Assembly: GCF_025465545.1 (NCBI RefSeq)
Contig: NZ_JAODMK010000049.1
Coordinates: forward strand, 1-33,770
DNA: 33,770 nt
Direction: 5' to 3'
Source: Naasia sp.
GTDB taxonomy: Bacteria; Actinomycetota; Actinomycetes; Actinomycetales; Microbacteriaceae
Below, piece after piece: positions 16,721 to 24,377 of this stretch. Position 1 is the stretch's first letter; the number at the start of each line of letters is the position of its first letter. A program made the translations under genes and the position numbers. The notes beneath the pieces were generated by a model. The model was not told the origin of the DNA, ran no database searches, and saw only the letters and a program-made list of their open reading frames with translations.

Positions 16721-17374
16721 TCAGGACGAAGCGACCACCCAGTCACCCGTAGCCAGATACTGAACCTTTTTCGCAATCGACACCGCGTGATCGGCGAACC
16801 GCTCGTGATACCTGGAGGCGAGTGTCGCGTCGACCGTATCGACGGCCTTGCCTTTCCAGGTCTCCCCGAGCACCTTGTCGAAGACGCTGAGGTGGAGCTC
16901 GTCGATGCTGTCGTCGTCGTTGCGGATCTCTTCGGCGAGCCCCAGATCTTCGGTGCGGAGGAGTTCGGCGAGTTTGCGGGCCATGCTGACGTCGAGCCGG
17001 CCCATCTCCTGGAAGGTGCTGCGGAGGCCCTTGGGGACGACCTTGTCCGGGAATCGGTAGCGGGCCAGCTGGGCGATGTGCGAGCTCATGTCCCCCATCC
17101 GCTCGAGCGAGGCGCTGATCCGCAGGGCGCTGACGACGACGCGGAGATCCCGGGCGACGGGCTGCTGCCGGGCGAGGATGTTGATGGCGAGCTCGTCGAG
17201 GCTGAGTGCAAGCTCATCGATCCGGTTGTCTTCGGCGATGACCGTCTCGGCGAGACCGACATCGGACTCGTTGAAGGCTCGAGTGGCGAGCTCGATCGAT
17301 GTCGCGACCAGGTCCGCGATGGTCACCAGTCGCTCCCGAACCTCGGTGAGCTCCTGCTGGAAGACCTCGCGCAT
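16721..17374 (-). CDS. phoU: Phosphate signalling modulator PhoU
   Basis: A 217-residue all-helical protein made of two PhoU domains (about 1-105 and 115-210). MREVFQQELTEVRERL starts the first repeat. Characteristic metal-binding-type helices are seen in VIAEDNRIDELALSLDELAI and RNDDDSIDELHLSVFDKV. PhoU keeps the Pst-linked kinase off when phosphate is plentiful and limits Pst activity; persister effects are reported in relatives. AGGGAG precedes the ATG. It is divergent from senX3, with PHO-box-like half-sites in the shared 158-nt region. Confidence 0.95.
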   Translation of the reverse strand: MREVFQQELTEVRERLVTIADLVATSIELATRAFNESDVGLAETVIAEDNRIDELALSLDELAINILARQQPVARDLRVVVSALRISASLERMGDMSSHIAQLARYRFPDKVVPKGLRSTFQEMGRLDVSMARKLAELLRTEDLGLAEEIRNDDDSIDELHLSVFDKVLGETWKGKAVDTVDATLASRYHERFADHAVSIAKKVQYLATGDWVVASS

Positions 17375-17431
17375 GCCGCACTCCCTACCGCGGCCCCGGC
17401 CGCTCGTCGATTGGCCAGCTTCGCCGCTCGA

Positions 17432-17460
17432 GGTGAACGGGAGGCGTCGGAATCCTGAAC
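17432..17460 (-). promoter_or_regulatory. PHO-box-like repeats between phoU and senX3
   Basis: GGTGAAC at 17432-17438 and CCTGAAC at 17454-17460 are separated by exactly 22 nt, twice the 11-nt period seen at pstS. The degenerate middle unit (GGCGTCG at 17443) keeps only the leading G positions. The core GTTCACC/GTTCAGG reads toward phoU. This is the place where autoregulation of phoU and the senX3-regX3 operon would be expected. Confidence 0.65.
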
Positions 17461-17519
17461 GGAATCAGAATTGCGCCTCGCCGTCGCCCCCCGCGGACGG
17501 GCGGGGGCCATGATTCTCA

Positions 17520-17525
17520 TAGTGT
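17520..17525 (+). promoter_or_regulatory. Leaderless-type -10 of senX3
   Basis: TAGTGT is followed by ATTCGAC (7 nt) and the senX3 ATG at 17533. No Shine-Dalgarno sequence is present before that ATG. It lies about 60 nt downstream of the PHO-box-like repeats. Confidence 0.5.
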
Positions 17526-17532
17526 ATTCGAC

Positions 17533-18696
17533 ATGCTTTCAGCTTGGCTGGTGCCGCTGGCCTTGCTCTTCGGGCTCGTCGTCGGCGGGGGGATCACCGC
17601 GCTCATGATCGCGGCGATCCGCGCCGGACAGCGCGCGGCCGAGGCGGTCTCCAAAGAGGTGCCCGACGGCATCGGAGGCGTTCTCGATGCCCTCGATTCC
17701 GCAGGCATCGTCGTGGACCCGTCGAACACGGTCGTCAAGCTGTCCCCGGGGGCCGCGGCTCTGGGCCTGGTGCACCAGCGGGCGCTGCTCTATCCGTCCC
17801 TCGTCGCGGTCGTGGATGAGGCGAGGGCGAGCGACGAGCCGATCCTCCGCAATCTGGCGCTGCCTCGGGGTCTGTTCGGGGACGCCGCGCTCCTGCACGT
17901 GTCGGTGCGGGCCGCTCGCCTGGGCGCCCGGTTCGTCCTGCTGCTCGTCGACGACCGCTCGGATGCCTTGCGGCTGGAGGACGTCCGCCGGGATTTCGTG
18001 GCGAACGTGAGTCACGAGCTCAAGACCCCGATCGGGGCGGTCTCGCTCCTCTCGGAAGCACTGGACTCCGCTGCAGACGATCCCGACCAGGTCCGCCGGT
18101 TCGCCGGCCGGCTCAGCACTGAGGCAGGTCGCCTCGCCCGCATCACCCAGGAGATCATCGAGCTGTCGCGGCTTCAGTCGGGGGACCCCCTCGATTCGCC
18201 GGACCTCATCGACGTGGACCACGTGGTGGCGAGCGCGATCGATCAGAACTCGGTGGTTGCTGCCGCCCGCGACATCGAACTGGTCCGGGGCGGAGCGAAG
18301 CACACCGAGGTCTACGGGGACGAGCCGCTGCTCATCGTGGCCCTGCACAACGTGATCTCCAATGCCATCCAATACTCGCCGAAGGGCTCCCGGGTGGGTG
18401 TGGGGGTCCGGAGGAATGAGGGGCTCATCGAGTTGTCGGTGACCGATCAGGGCGTCGGCATCGCCGAGGAGGACCGCGAGCGGGTGTTCGAGCGGTTCTA
18501 CCGCGTCGATCCGGCTCGGTCGAGGCACACGGGCGGGTCCGGTCTCGGGCTCAGCATCGTCAAGCACGTGGTCCAGAACCATGGCGGCGAGGTGCGGCTC
18601 TGGTCTCAGCCCGGCCGTGGCTCGACCTTCACCCTGCGCCTGCCGGAGGCCACGCCCGCTCGGGCTGCTGCCCTGGGACTGGAGAGGAACCCATGA
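17533..18696 (+). CDS. senX3: SenX3-like sensor histidine kinase
   Basis: A 387-residue membrane histidine kinase. One clear transmembrane helix lies at residues 4-29, followed by a PAS-like region (about 45-140). HisKA follows with phospho-acceptor H161 in NVSHELKTPIG. The ATPase domain has N-box LHNVISNAIQYSP, G1 DQGVGIAEED and G2 GGSGLGLSIVKH. In actinobacteria this kinase senses phosphate status via Pst/PhoU and phosphorylates RegX3 (PhoP in Streptomyces). The stop overlaps regX3 (ATGA). Lack of a large extracellular domain agrees with sensing through PhoU rather than binding phosphate itself. Confidence 0.94.
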   Translation: MLSAWLVPLALLFGLVVGGGITALMIAAIRAGQRAAEAVSKEVPDGIGGVLDALDSAGIVVDPSNTVVKLSPGAAALGLVHQRALLYPSLVAVVDEARASDEPILRNLALPRGLFGDAALLHVSVRAARLGARFVLLLVDDRSDALRLEDVRRDFVANVSHELKTPIGAVSLLSEALDSAADDPDQVRRFAGRLSTEAGRLARITQEIIELSRLQSGDPLDSPDLIDVDHVVASAIDQNSVVAAARDIELVRGGAKHTEVYGDEPLLIVALHNVISNAIQYSPKGSRVGVGVRRNEGLIELSVTDQGVGIAEEDRERVFERFYRVDPARSRHTGGSGLGLSIVKHVVQNHGGEVRLWSQPGRGSTFTLRLPEATPARAAALGLERNP

Positions 18697-19382
18697 CCAA
18701 CCTTCTGCTCGTCGAGGACGAACCCGCCATCAGCGAGCCGCTCGCCTACCTGCTCTCGCGGGAGGGCTACCAGGTGACGGTGGCAGCGGATGGCCCGTCG
18801 GCGATCACCGAGTTCGCTCGGGCGGCGCCGGATCTGGTGCTGCTCGACCTGATGCTGCCGGGACTGCCGGGGACCGAGGTGTGCCGGGAGATCCGCACCC
18901 GCTCGTCGGTGCCGATCATCATGCTCACCGCCAAGGACTCCGAGGTGGACATCGTCGTGGGCCTCGAGCTCGGGGCGGACGACTACGTCACGAAGCCATA
19001 CTCGACGCGGGAGCTCCTCGCCCGGATCCGCGCGGTCCTGCGCCGCCAGGTGGAGCCGGGCGACGATCAGAACGTGCTGCACGTCGGGCCGGTGCGGATG
19101 GATGTCGAGCGCCACATCGTGACCGTGCACGGCCAGGCCACCGCGATGCCGTTGAAGGAGTTCGACCTGCTCGAGTTCCTCCTGCGCAACGCAGGCCGGG
19201 TGCTCACCCGCGGTCAGCTGATCGACCGCATCTGGGGTTCCGACTACTTCGGCGACACCAAGACCCTCGACGTGCACATCAAGCGGGTCCGGGCGAAGAT
19301 CGAGGAGTCCCCGTCCGAGCCGACCCTGCTCGTGACGGTGCGGGGCCTGGGTTACCGCATCGAGGATCTCCCGCCGGTCTGA
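18693..19382 (+). CDS. regX3: RegX3/PhoP-like response regulator
   Basis: A 229-residue OmpR-family regulator. The receiver has the acidic pair in LLVEDEPA (E8, D9), phospho-acceptor D52 (LVLLDLMLPG), T79 and K101 (DDYVTKPYS), so unlike the GlnR-like protein in this window it has the full phosphorylation apparatus. The winged helix spans about 130-225 (LKEFDLLEFLL, RGQLIDRIWGSDYFGDTKTLD, VHIKRVRAKI). It activates phosphate-starvation genes in the family. The PHO-box-like repeats at pstS and phoU/senX3 are its likely sites. The start overlaps the senX3 stop by 4 nt. It converges on the lipoprotein gene with an 18-nt gap. Confidence 0.95.
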   Translation: MTNLLLVEDEPAISEPLAYLLSREGYQVTVAADGPSAITEFARAAPDLVLLDLMLPGLPGTEVCREIRTRSSVPIIMLTAKDSEVDIVVGLELGADDYVTKPYSTRELLARIRAVLRRQVEPGDDQNVLHVGPVRMDVERHIVTVHGQATAMPLKEFDLLEFLLRNAGRVLTRGQLIDRIWGSDYFGDTKTLDVHIKRVRAKIEESPSEPTLLVTVRGLGYRIEDLPPV

Positions 19383-19400
19383 TCGCCGGCGGCGGAGCGC

Positions 19401-20012
19401 CTACTGGCCGGAGTCGACCGAGTCGCCCGGCTGGGTGTTGCCCGTGTTGTCGCCCTCGGGGACCGTTCCCGGCGTCGGCGTGCTGATCGGCGTGGGGACC
19501 GCGCTCGGGACGACCGCGGCAGGGGAGGGGCTCGGGGTGAGGGTGCTGTACTCGGCGAGGGCGGAGTCCAGCACGGGCACCTTCAGCTCGGAGCCCTCCG
19601 CGTTGCCGCTCTGGAAGTAGACCGGGAACAGCGATCCCGGCTTCGTGTCGACGCCTTCGAGCACCACCTGGTCGGACGCCGCGAAGCCGTAGGTGACCGT
19701 CGAGGACGCCGGCACGGACAGGTTGACGCTCGCCCGCCCGCCGGTCGCCGTCGCGGAGGTGCTCTCGTACTGCACCGTGAGCGCCTGCTGTGCGTCGGTC
19801 TGGTTGATGACCGAGACGATCAGGGAGGCGCGGGTGCCGTCCGTGGTCACGAGGAGTGCGTTGCGCACGGCGAGCTCGCCCACCTCTGCGCCGACGCCGT
19901 CACTCGGGTCGTACGTGCGGGGAAGCTGCGGGGCGCCGAAGCCACAGGCCGTGAGGCCGACGGTGAGCATGGCCGCGAGCAGTGCGGACACCGCCGCACG
20001 AGACTTGAGCAC
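19401..20012 (-). CDS. Lipoprotein with Ser/Thr/Pro-rich tail
   Basis: A 203-residue predicted lipoprotein. The signal peptide ends in TVGLTAC with C23 as lipidation site. The body (about 40-145) is beta-rich ([25 protein letters not shown]), with a DUF461/PCu(A)C-like feel, though I see no copper-binding Met/His motif. The C-terminal 50 residues are low-complexity proline, threonine and serine, suited to span the cell wall. The GTG start at 20012 has GGGAGGA upstream, and the longer reading frame before it looks non-coding. Divergent from carD. Function unknown. Confidence 0.85.
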   Translation of the reverse strand: MLKSRAAVSALLAAMLTVGLTACGFGAPQLPRTYDPSDGVGAEVGELAVRNALLVTTDGTRASLIVSVINQTDAQQALTVQYESTSATATGGRASVNLSVPASSTVTYGFAASDQVVLEGVDTKPGSLFPVYFQSGNAEGSELKVPVLDSALAEYSTLTPSPSPAAVVPSAVPTPISTPTPGTVPEGDNTGNTQPGDSVDSGQ

Positions 20013-20045
20013 TGTCTTCCTCCCTGCGGATCGGGATCTGCAGGG

Positions 20046-20080
20046 GGATCGCTTCTCCGCCCCCGCGGGGGGCGCGATCC
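20046..20080. repeat. Nested inverted repeats upstream of the lipoprotein gene
   Basis: GGATCGC (20046-20052) pairs with GCGATCC (20074-20080), and inside it CCCCCGCGGGGG (20060-20071) is a perfect 12-bp palindrome. The structure lies 34 nt upstream of the lipoprotein start and over 110 nt upstream of carD. It may be an operator or a leader hairpin of the lipoprotein mRNA. Confidence 0.4.
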
Positions 20081-20140
20081 GGTCGCCGTCCGCCTCTGCC
20101 GAGCCTACTGCACTCACGTGCTGCCCCCAGGGGACGACCG

Positions 20141-20168
20141 GGCCGTCATACGGCCGCTGTGCTAGAAT
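20141..20168 (+). promoter_or_regulatory. carD promoter with inverted repeat
   Basis: TAGAAT (20163-20168) is a good -10 hexamer, giving a leader of about 20 nt with AAGGA before the carD ATG. A perfect dyad GGCCGT-CAT-ACGGCC (20141-20155) occupies the -35 to spacer region. No TTGACA-like -35 is present, so the promoter may need an alternative sigma factor or activator, or the dyad may be a repressor site. Confidence 0.55.
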
Positions 20169-20196
20169 TGTCGCCGGTCGAAAGGACTCATCACCC

Positions 20197-20679
20197 ATGC
20201 TTTTCGAGGTCGGCGAGACTGTCGTATATCCCCATCACGGGGCAGCAACCATCACAGAGGTCAAGAAGAGGATGGTGAAGGGTGAGGAGAAGGTATACCT
20301 CAAGCTGAACGTGACTCAGGGCGACCTCACCATCGAGGTTCCCGCGGACAATGTCGACCTCGTCGGCGTCCGTGACGTCATCGGCAAGGAGGGCCTGGAC
20401 CGCGTGTTCGAGGTGCTTCGCGCCCCGTTCACCGAGGAGCCGACCAACTGGTCGCGCCGCTACAAGGCGAACCTGGAGAAGCTCGCGTCGGGCGACGTGA
20501 TCAAGGTGTCCGAGGTCGTCCGCGACCTCTGGCGCCGTGACCAGGATCGCGGGCTGTCGGCCGGCGAGAAGCGGATGCTGGCCAAGGCCCGGCAGATCCT
20601 CATCTCCGAGCTGGCTCTCGCCGAGAAGACCGACGAGGACCAGGCGTCCACGGTCCTCGACGAGGTCCTCGCCTCCTGA
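20197..20679 (+). CDS. carD: RNA polymerase-binding transcription factor CarD
   Basis: A 160-residue protein of the CarD/CdnL group. The N-terminal RNA-polymerase-interacting domain begins [19 protein letters not shown]. The helical C-terminal domain has the DNA minor-groove region [17 protein letters not shown] and [22 protein letters not shown]. CarD stabilises open complexes, notably at rRNA promoters, and is essential in mycobacteria. AAGGA precedes the ATG. carD, ispD/ispF, cysS and rlmB follow in the same order as in Mycobacterium and Streptomyces, a well conserved actinobacterial cluster. Confidence 0.97.
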   Translation: MLFEVGETVVYPHHGAATITEVKKRMVKGEEKVYLKLNVTQGDLTIEVPADNVDLVGVRDVIGKEGLDRVFEVLRAPFTEEPTNWSRRYKANLEKLASGDVIKVSEVVRDLWRRDQDRGLSAGEKRMLAKARQILISELALAEKTDEDQASTVLDEVLAS

Positions 20680-20701
20680 CCCCTCGCACGGAGATCAGTC
20701 G

Positions 20702-21856
20702 GTGACGGGCGAGCCGTCCGTCGCCGTCGTGATCGTCGCAGCAGGCAGCGGCACGCGGCTGGGCGGTGGCATCCCCAAGGGCTTCGTGGCGCTGGGAGGT
20801 GTTCCGCTCGTCGAGCGCGCCGTTCATGCCGCTCGAAGCATGGGCGAGCCCGTGCAGGTGGTCTCGGTGGTGCCCGCGACGCTTCAGACGCGCGCCGAGG
20901 AGCTGCTGGGGTCTCGGGCCACGGTCGTGGCCGGGGGCGAGAGCCGCCAGCAGTCCGTCGCGGCCGGGCTGGCGGCACTGGTCGGCTCGGTGCGGACGGT
21001 GCTCGTGCACGATGCGGCACGCGCTCTGGCGCCGGCATCCCTCTTCGACGCGGTGGTCGACGCGGTGCGGCGGACCGGAGGTGGGGTGGTGCCGGGGCTT
21101 CCGGTGGCAGACACCATCAAGCGCCTCGGTCCGGATGGCGCCGTGCTGGCGACGATCGACCGCTCCGAGCTGTCCGCGGTGCAGACGCCTCAGGGCTTCC
21201 CACGCGCTTCCCTCGAGAAGGCCTACGGGCGCGCCGAGCAGGAGTACACGGACGACGCGGCGGTGTTCGCGGCCGCCGGGCAGCCTGTGATCGTCGTCCC
21301 CGGTCACCCGCTTGCCTTCAAGATCACCACGCCCGCCGATCTCGCCCGCGCCGAGCAGCTGCTCGCTCCTGGCGCTCCGCCCCGCACGGGGATCGGCATC
21401 GACGTGCACGCGTTCGGCGGCGACGGTGAGCTCCGCCTCGCCACGCTCGCCTGGCCGGGCGAGCCGCCGCTGGCCGGGCACAGCGACGGTGACGCCGTTG
21501 CGCACGCCATCTGCGACGCCCTGCTCTCCGCCGCGGGCCTGGGCGACATCGGCGAGCGGTTCGGCACTGCAGATCCCCGCTACGCGGGAGCGGAAGGCGC
21601 GGTGTTCCTGCGGGAGACGCTCGCCCTGCTCCGCGCGAACGGCTTCGAGCCCGGCAACGTCTCCGTGCAGATCGTGGCCGCCCGGCCGCGGTTCTCCGCT
21701 CGCCGCCGGGAGGCAGAGGCGGCCCTCTCGGCCCTGATCGGTGCTCCGGTGAGCGTGACCGCCACCACCTCCGACGGGCTCGGCTTCACCGGCCGGGGCG
21801 AAGGGGTGGCGGCGATCGCCACAGCTCTCGTCCGGCCCGCCGCCCGGCTTCCCTAA
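20702..21856 (+). CDS. ispDF: Bifunctional IspD/IspF isoprenoid enzyme
   Basis: A 384-residue fusion of two enzymes of the MEP pathway. Residues 1-225 are IspD (2-C-methyl-D-erythritol 4-phosphate cytidylyltransferase), with the nucleotide-binding [16 protein letters not shown]. Residues about 228-384 are IspF (2-C-methyl-D-erythritol 2,4-cyclodiphosphate synthase), with metal ligands in GIGIDVHAF and [16 protein letters not shown] and the conserved [14 protein letters not shown]. In mycobacteria the two are separate adjacent genes; the fusion is known in several bacteria. The GTG start lies 22 nt after the carD stop, with GGAGA upstream. The IspE step between the two activities is encoded elsewhere. 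Confidence 0.96.
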   Translation: MTGEPSVAVVIVAAGSGTRLGGGIPKGFVALGGVPLVERAVHAARSMGEPVQVVSVVPATLQTRAEELLGSRATVVAGGESRQQSVAAGLAALVGSVRTVLVHDAARALAPASLFDAVVDAVRRTGGGVVPGLPVADTIKRLGPDGAVLATIDRSELSAVQTPQGFPRASLEKAYGRAEQEYTDDAAVFAAAGQPVIVVPGHPLAFKITTPADLARAEQLLAPGAPPRTGIGIDVHAFGGDGELRLATLAWPGEPPLAGHSDGDAVAHAICDALLSAAGLGDIGERFGTADPRYAGAEGAVFLRETLALLRANGFEPGNVSVQIVAARPRFSARRREAEAALSALIGAPVSVTATTSDGLGFTGRGEGVAAIATALVRPAARLP

Positions 21857-21859
21857 GCT
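21854..21859 (+). promoter_or_regulatory. Leaderless-type -10 of cysS
   Basis: TAAGCT overlaps the ispDF stop codon (TAA at 21854-21856) and is followed by AGTTGC (6 nt) and the GTG of cysS. No ribosome-binding site is visible, so cysS may have its own leaderless transcript besides operon read-through. Confidence 0.5.
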
Positions 21860-21865
21860 AGTTGC

Positions 21866-23305
21866 GTGGCGCTGCGACTGTACGACTCCCTCGCGGCCGG
21901 GCTGAGGGACTTCGAGCCGCTCGTGCCCGGCGCGGCCGGGCTGTACGTCTGCGGACCCACCGTGCAGTCCTCGCCGCACATCGGCCACCTCCGCTCCGCG
22001 CTCGTCTACGACCTCTGGCGTCGCTGGCTGACCTACCGCGGGTACCGGGTCACGTTCGTGCGGAACGTCACCGACATCGACGACAAGATCCTCGTCAACG
22101 CGCAGGCCAGCGCCACCGGCGGTGTCCCTGCGGAGTCGTGGTGGGCTCTCGCCTACCGCTACGAGCTCGAGTTCACCGCCGCGTACACCCAACTCGGCGT
22201 GCTCGCGCCCACCTATGAGCCGCGGGCCACCGCCAGCGTGCAGCAGATGCAGCAGCTCATCGCGCAGCTCATCGACCGCGGTCACGCCTATCCGGCACCC
22301 GATGGCTCGGGTGACGTGTACTTCGACACCCGCAGCTGGCCGGCCTACGGAGCGCTCACGCGGCAGTCCCCCGACGACATGGTCACGGCGGCGGACGCCG
22401 ACCCCCGTGGCAAGCGCGACTCCCGGGACTTCGCGCTCTGGAAGGGGCACAAGCCCGAGGAGCCCGAGTCCGCCGCGTGGGCGTCCCCGTGGGGTCCCGG
22501 CCGTCCCGGCTGGCACATCGAATGCTCGGCGATGTCGGCCCGCTACCTCGGCGACGAGTTCGACATCCACGGCGGCGGGCTGGATCTGCGGTTTCCCCAT
22601 CACGAGAACGAGCTCGCCCAGTCCACTGCCGCCGGACGCGGCTTCGCCCGGTACTGGGTGCACAACGGCCTGGTGAACGTCGACGGCCAGAAGATGTCGA
22701 AGTCGCTCGGCAACTCCGTGTTCGCGGCGGACCTGCTGCAGCTCGCCCGCCCCGTCGTCGTTCGCTACTACCTGGCAGCGGCCCACTACCGCTCGGTGCT
22801 CGACTACCACGACGGCGCCCTGACCGAGGCGGAGGCGGCGTTCGACCGCATCGAGGGCTTCCTCGACCGCGCCTCCCGTCGCCTCGACGGCACGCAGATC
22901 ACCTCCGGCCAGGTGGGCACCGTCCCTGCAGCCTTCGCCGATGCCCTCGACGACGACCTCGGGGTGCCCGAGGCGCTAGCGGTGCTGCATGAGACCGTTC
23001 GCGCCGGCAACGCGGCACTCGACGGGGACGATCTCGCCACCGCGGCCGACCGCCGGGCGGAGGCGCGCGCCATGACGCAGGTGCTCGGCATCGACCCCGC
23101 CGATCCCGTCTGGCGGCGCGGGCAGGACGAGCCGGCCCGGCGGGCGCTGCAGGCGCTCGTCGAACGGCTGCTCACCGACCGCCAGGAGGCCCGGGGATCC
23201 CGCGACTTCGCCCAGGCGGATCGCATTCGGACAGAACTGGCGGAGGCGGGCATCGTGCTCGAGGACTCCGCGAACGGAACACATTGGAGCATTGATGGCG
23301 AATAG
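21866..23305 (+). CDS. cysS: Cysteinyl-tRNA synthetase
   Basis: Class I aminoacyl-tRNA synthetase that charges tRNA-Cys, 479 residues. Zinc-binding C29 lies in YVCGPTV. The HIGH motif is H38-H41 in [11 protein letters not shown]220 in WHIECSAMS and H245-E248 in FPHHENE complete the zinc site, and KMSKS is at 276-280. The C-terminal DALR-like and anticodon-binding region is intact. It is not the shorter MshC ligase of mycothiol synthesis: the length and the complete C-terminus fit CysRS, and MshC is only about 410 residues. The start is GTG. Its end overlaps rlmB by 11 nt. Confidence 0.97.
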   Translation: MALRLYDSLAAGLRDFEPLVPGAAGLYVCGPTVQSSPHIGHLRSALVYDLWRRWLTYRGYRVTFVRNVTDIDDKILVNAQASATGGVPAESWWALAYRYELEFTAAYTQLGVLAPTYEPRATASVQQMQQLIAQLIDRGHAYPAPDGSGDVYFDTRSWPAYGALTRQSPDDMVTAADADPRGKRDSRDFALWKGHKPEEPESAAWASPWGPGRPGWHIECSAMSARYLGDEFDIHGGGLDLRFPHHENELAQSTAAGRGFARYWVHNGLVNVDGQKMSKSLGNSVFAADLLQLARPVVVRYYLAAAHYRSVLDYHDGALTEAEAAFDRIEGFLDRASRRLDGTQITSGQVGTVPAAFADALDDDLGVPEALAVLHETVRAGNAALDGDDLATAADRRAEARAMTQVLGIDPADPVWRRGQDEPARRALQALVERLLTDRQEARGSRDFAQADRIRTELAEAGIVLEDSANGTHWSIDGE

Positions 23306-24284
23306 GCAGGGACGGCCCGGGGCCGTCCGGAAGAACTCGAAGGGGCCGAAGGTCGGTTCGGGCGGGCAGGGCCGGCAGGCGCTGCAGGGCCGGGGACCGA
23401 CGCCCAAGGCGGAGGATCGCGACTACCACCCCGCAGGCAAGCGGAAGGCGGCGGCCGACCGGGCGGCCGCCCGCCCCGGCGGCCAGCGGGTCGCGGGCCA
23501 GCAGCGCCCGGCTCGACGCGCGAAGTCGACCGATGAGTCGGAGATCGTTGCCGGCCGCAACTCGGTGGTGGAGGCGCTCCGCGCCCGGATTCCGGCGACC
23601 GCCCTCTACATCGCCCTCAAGCTCGAGATGGACGATCGGGTCCGGGAGGCGATCGCCCTGGCCGGGCGCCGCGGCATCCCGCTGATGGAGATCACCCGGC
23701 CCGAGCTCGACCGGCTCACCGGCGACGACAACGTGAGCCAGGGCATCGCGCTCAAGGTGCCGCCCTACGAATACGCGCACCCACTCGAGCTGCTCGACAC
23801 GGTCGAGCGGACGAAGGCGGTGCCGCTGCTCGTGGCGGTGGACGGCATCACCGACCCCCGCAACCTCGGCGCGATCATCCGCTCGGTTGCCGCGTTCGGC
23901 GGTCAGGGCGTCATCGTGCCGCAGCGCCGGTCGGTCGGCCTCACCGCGTCCGCTTGGAAGACCTCGGCCGGCGCCGCCGCGCGCGTGCCGGTGGCCATGG
24001 CGCCGAACCTCACCCAGACGCTCAAGTCGCTCAAGGAGCGCGGGCTCTTCGTGATCGGCCTCGACGGCGGCGGTGACACCCCGCTGCCGGGACTCGAGCT
24101 CGCGAGCGGCCCCCTCGTGGTGGTCGTGGGCAGCGAGGGCAAGGGCCTGTCGCGCCTCGTGACGGAGACCTGCGACGCGGTCGTCTCGATCCCGATCAGC
24201 GCGACGACGGAATCGCTCAACGCGGGCATCGCCGCGAGCGTGGCCCTCTACGAGATCTCGAAGCTGCGGGCGCCGAAGAGCTGA
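23295..24284 (+). CDS. rlmB: 23S rRNA 2'-O-methyltransferase, RlmB/TrmH (SpoU) family
   Basis: A 329-residue SpoU-class RNA ribose methyltransferase. The N-terminal ~80 residues are basic, Gly/Arg/Lys-rich and probably disordered RNA-binding sequence. The substrate-binding domain begins [14 protein letters not shown]. The knotted SAM-binding domain has motif 1 [17 protein letters not shown], motif 2 [14 protein letters not shown] and motif 3 [19 protein letters not shown]. By family it methylates G2251 of 23S rRNA (E. coli numbering); the exact target is inferred. ATG at 23295 is preferred to the TTG just before it because TTGGAG lies about 7 nt upstream. Confidence 0.94.
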   Translation: MANRQGRPGAVRKNSKGPKVGSGGQGRQALQGRGPTPKAEDRDYHPAGKRKAAADRAAARPGGQRVAGQQRPARRAKSTDESEIVAGRNSVVEALRARIPATALYIALKLEMDDRVREAIALAGRRGIPLMEITRPELDRLTGDDNVSQGIALKVPPYEYAHPLELLDTVERTKAVPLLVAVDGITDPRNLGAIIRSVAAFGGQGVIVPQRRSVGLTASAWKTSAGAAARVPVAMAPNLTQTLKSLKERGLFVIGLDGGGDTPLPGLELASGPLVVVVGSEGKGLSRLVTETCDAVVSIPISATTESLNAGIAASVALYEISKLRAPKS

Positions 24285-24293
24285 CCCCTGAGT

Positions 24294-24351
24294 GTGCCCG
24301 TTCCGGCGCGGAGTGCCCGCTAGAGCGGCCACTTCGCGCCGGAACGGGCAC
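24294..24351. terminator. Long hairpin between convergent rlmB and DUF4032 genes
   Basis: Arms of 28 positions pair around a 2-nt centre (24322-24323) with one mismatch (24316/24329) and one G-T pair (24311/24334). The outer arm is TGCCCGTTCCGGCGCG. No T tract follows. Its position between two converging stop codons suggests a bidirectional terminator. The length and near-perfection resemble a dispersed palindromic repeat as much as a dedicated terminator. Confidence 0.65.
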
Positions 24352-24377
24352 TCGAGCGGCCGTCGATGGAGCGGGAG

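Noticed and set aside
13741-16776. A 1011-codon open frame on the minus strand
   Set aside because: It runs opposite or across several well-supported genes (FUSC-like, gpmA, the methyltransferase and the start of the phoU region), with arginine- and glycine-rich low-complexity sequence. It is a composition artefact.
20600-22810. A 736-codon open frame on the minus strand opposite ispDF and cysS
   Set aside because: Both opposite genes carry complete catalytic motifs; the antisense frame has none and is compositionally biased.
21866-23305. MshC (mycothiol cysteine ligase) instead of CysRS
   Set aside because: The length, the full C-terminal region and the carD-ispDF-cysS-rlmB context fit true cysteinyl-tRNA synthetase.
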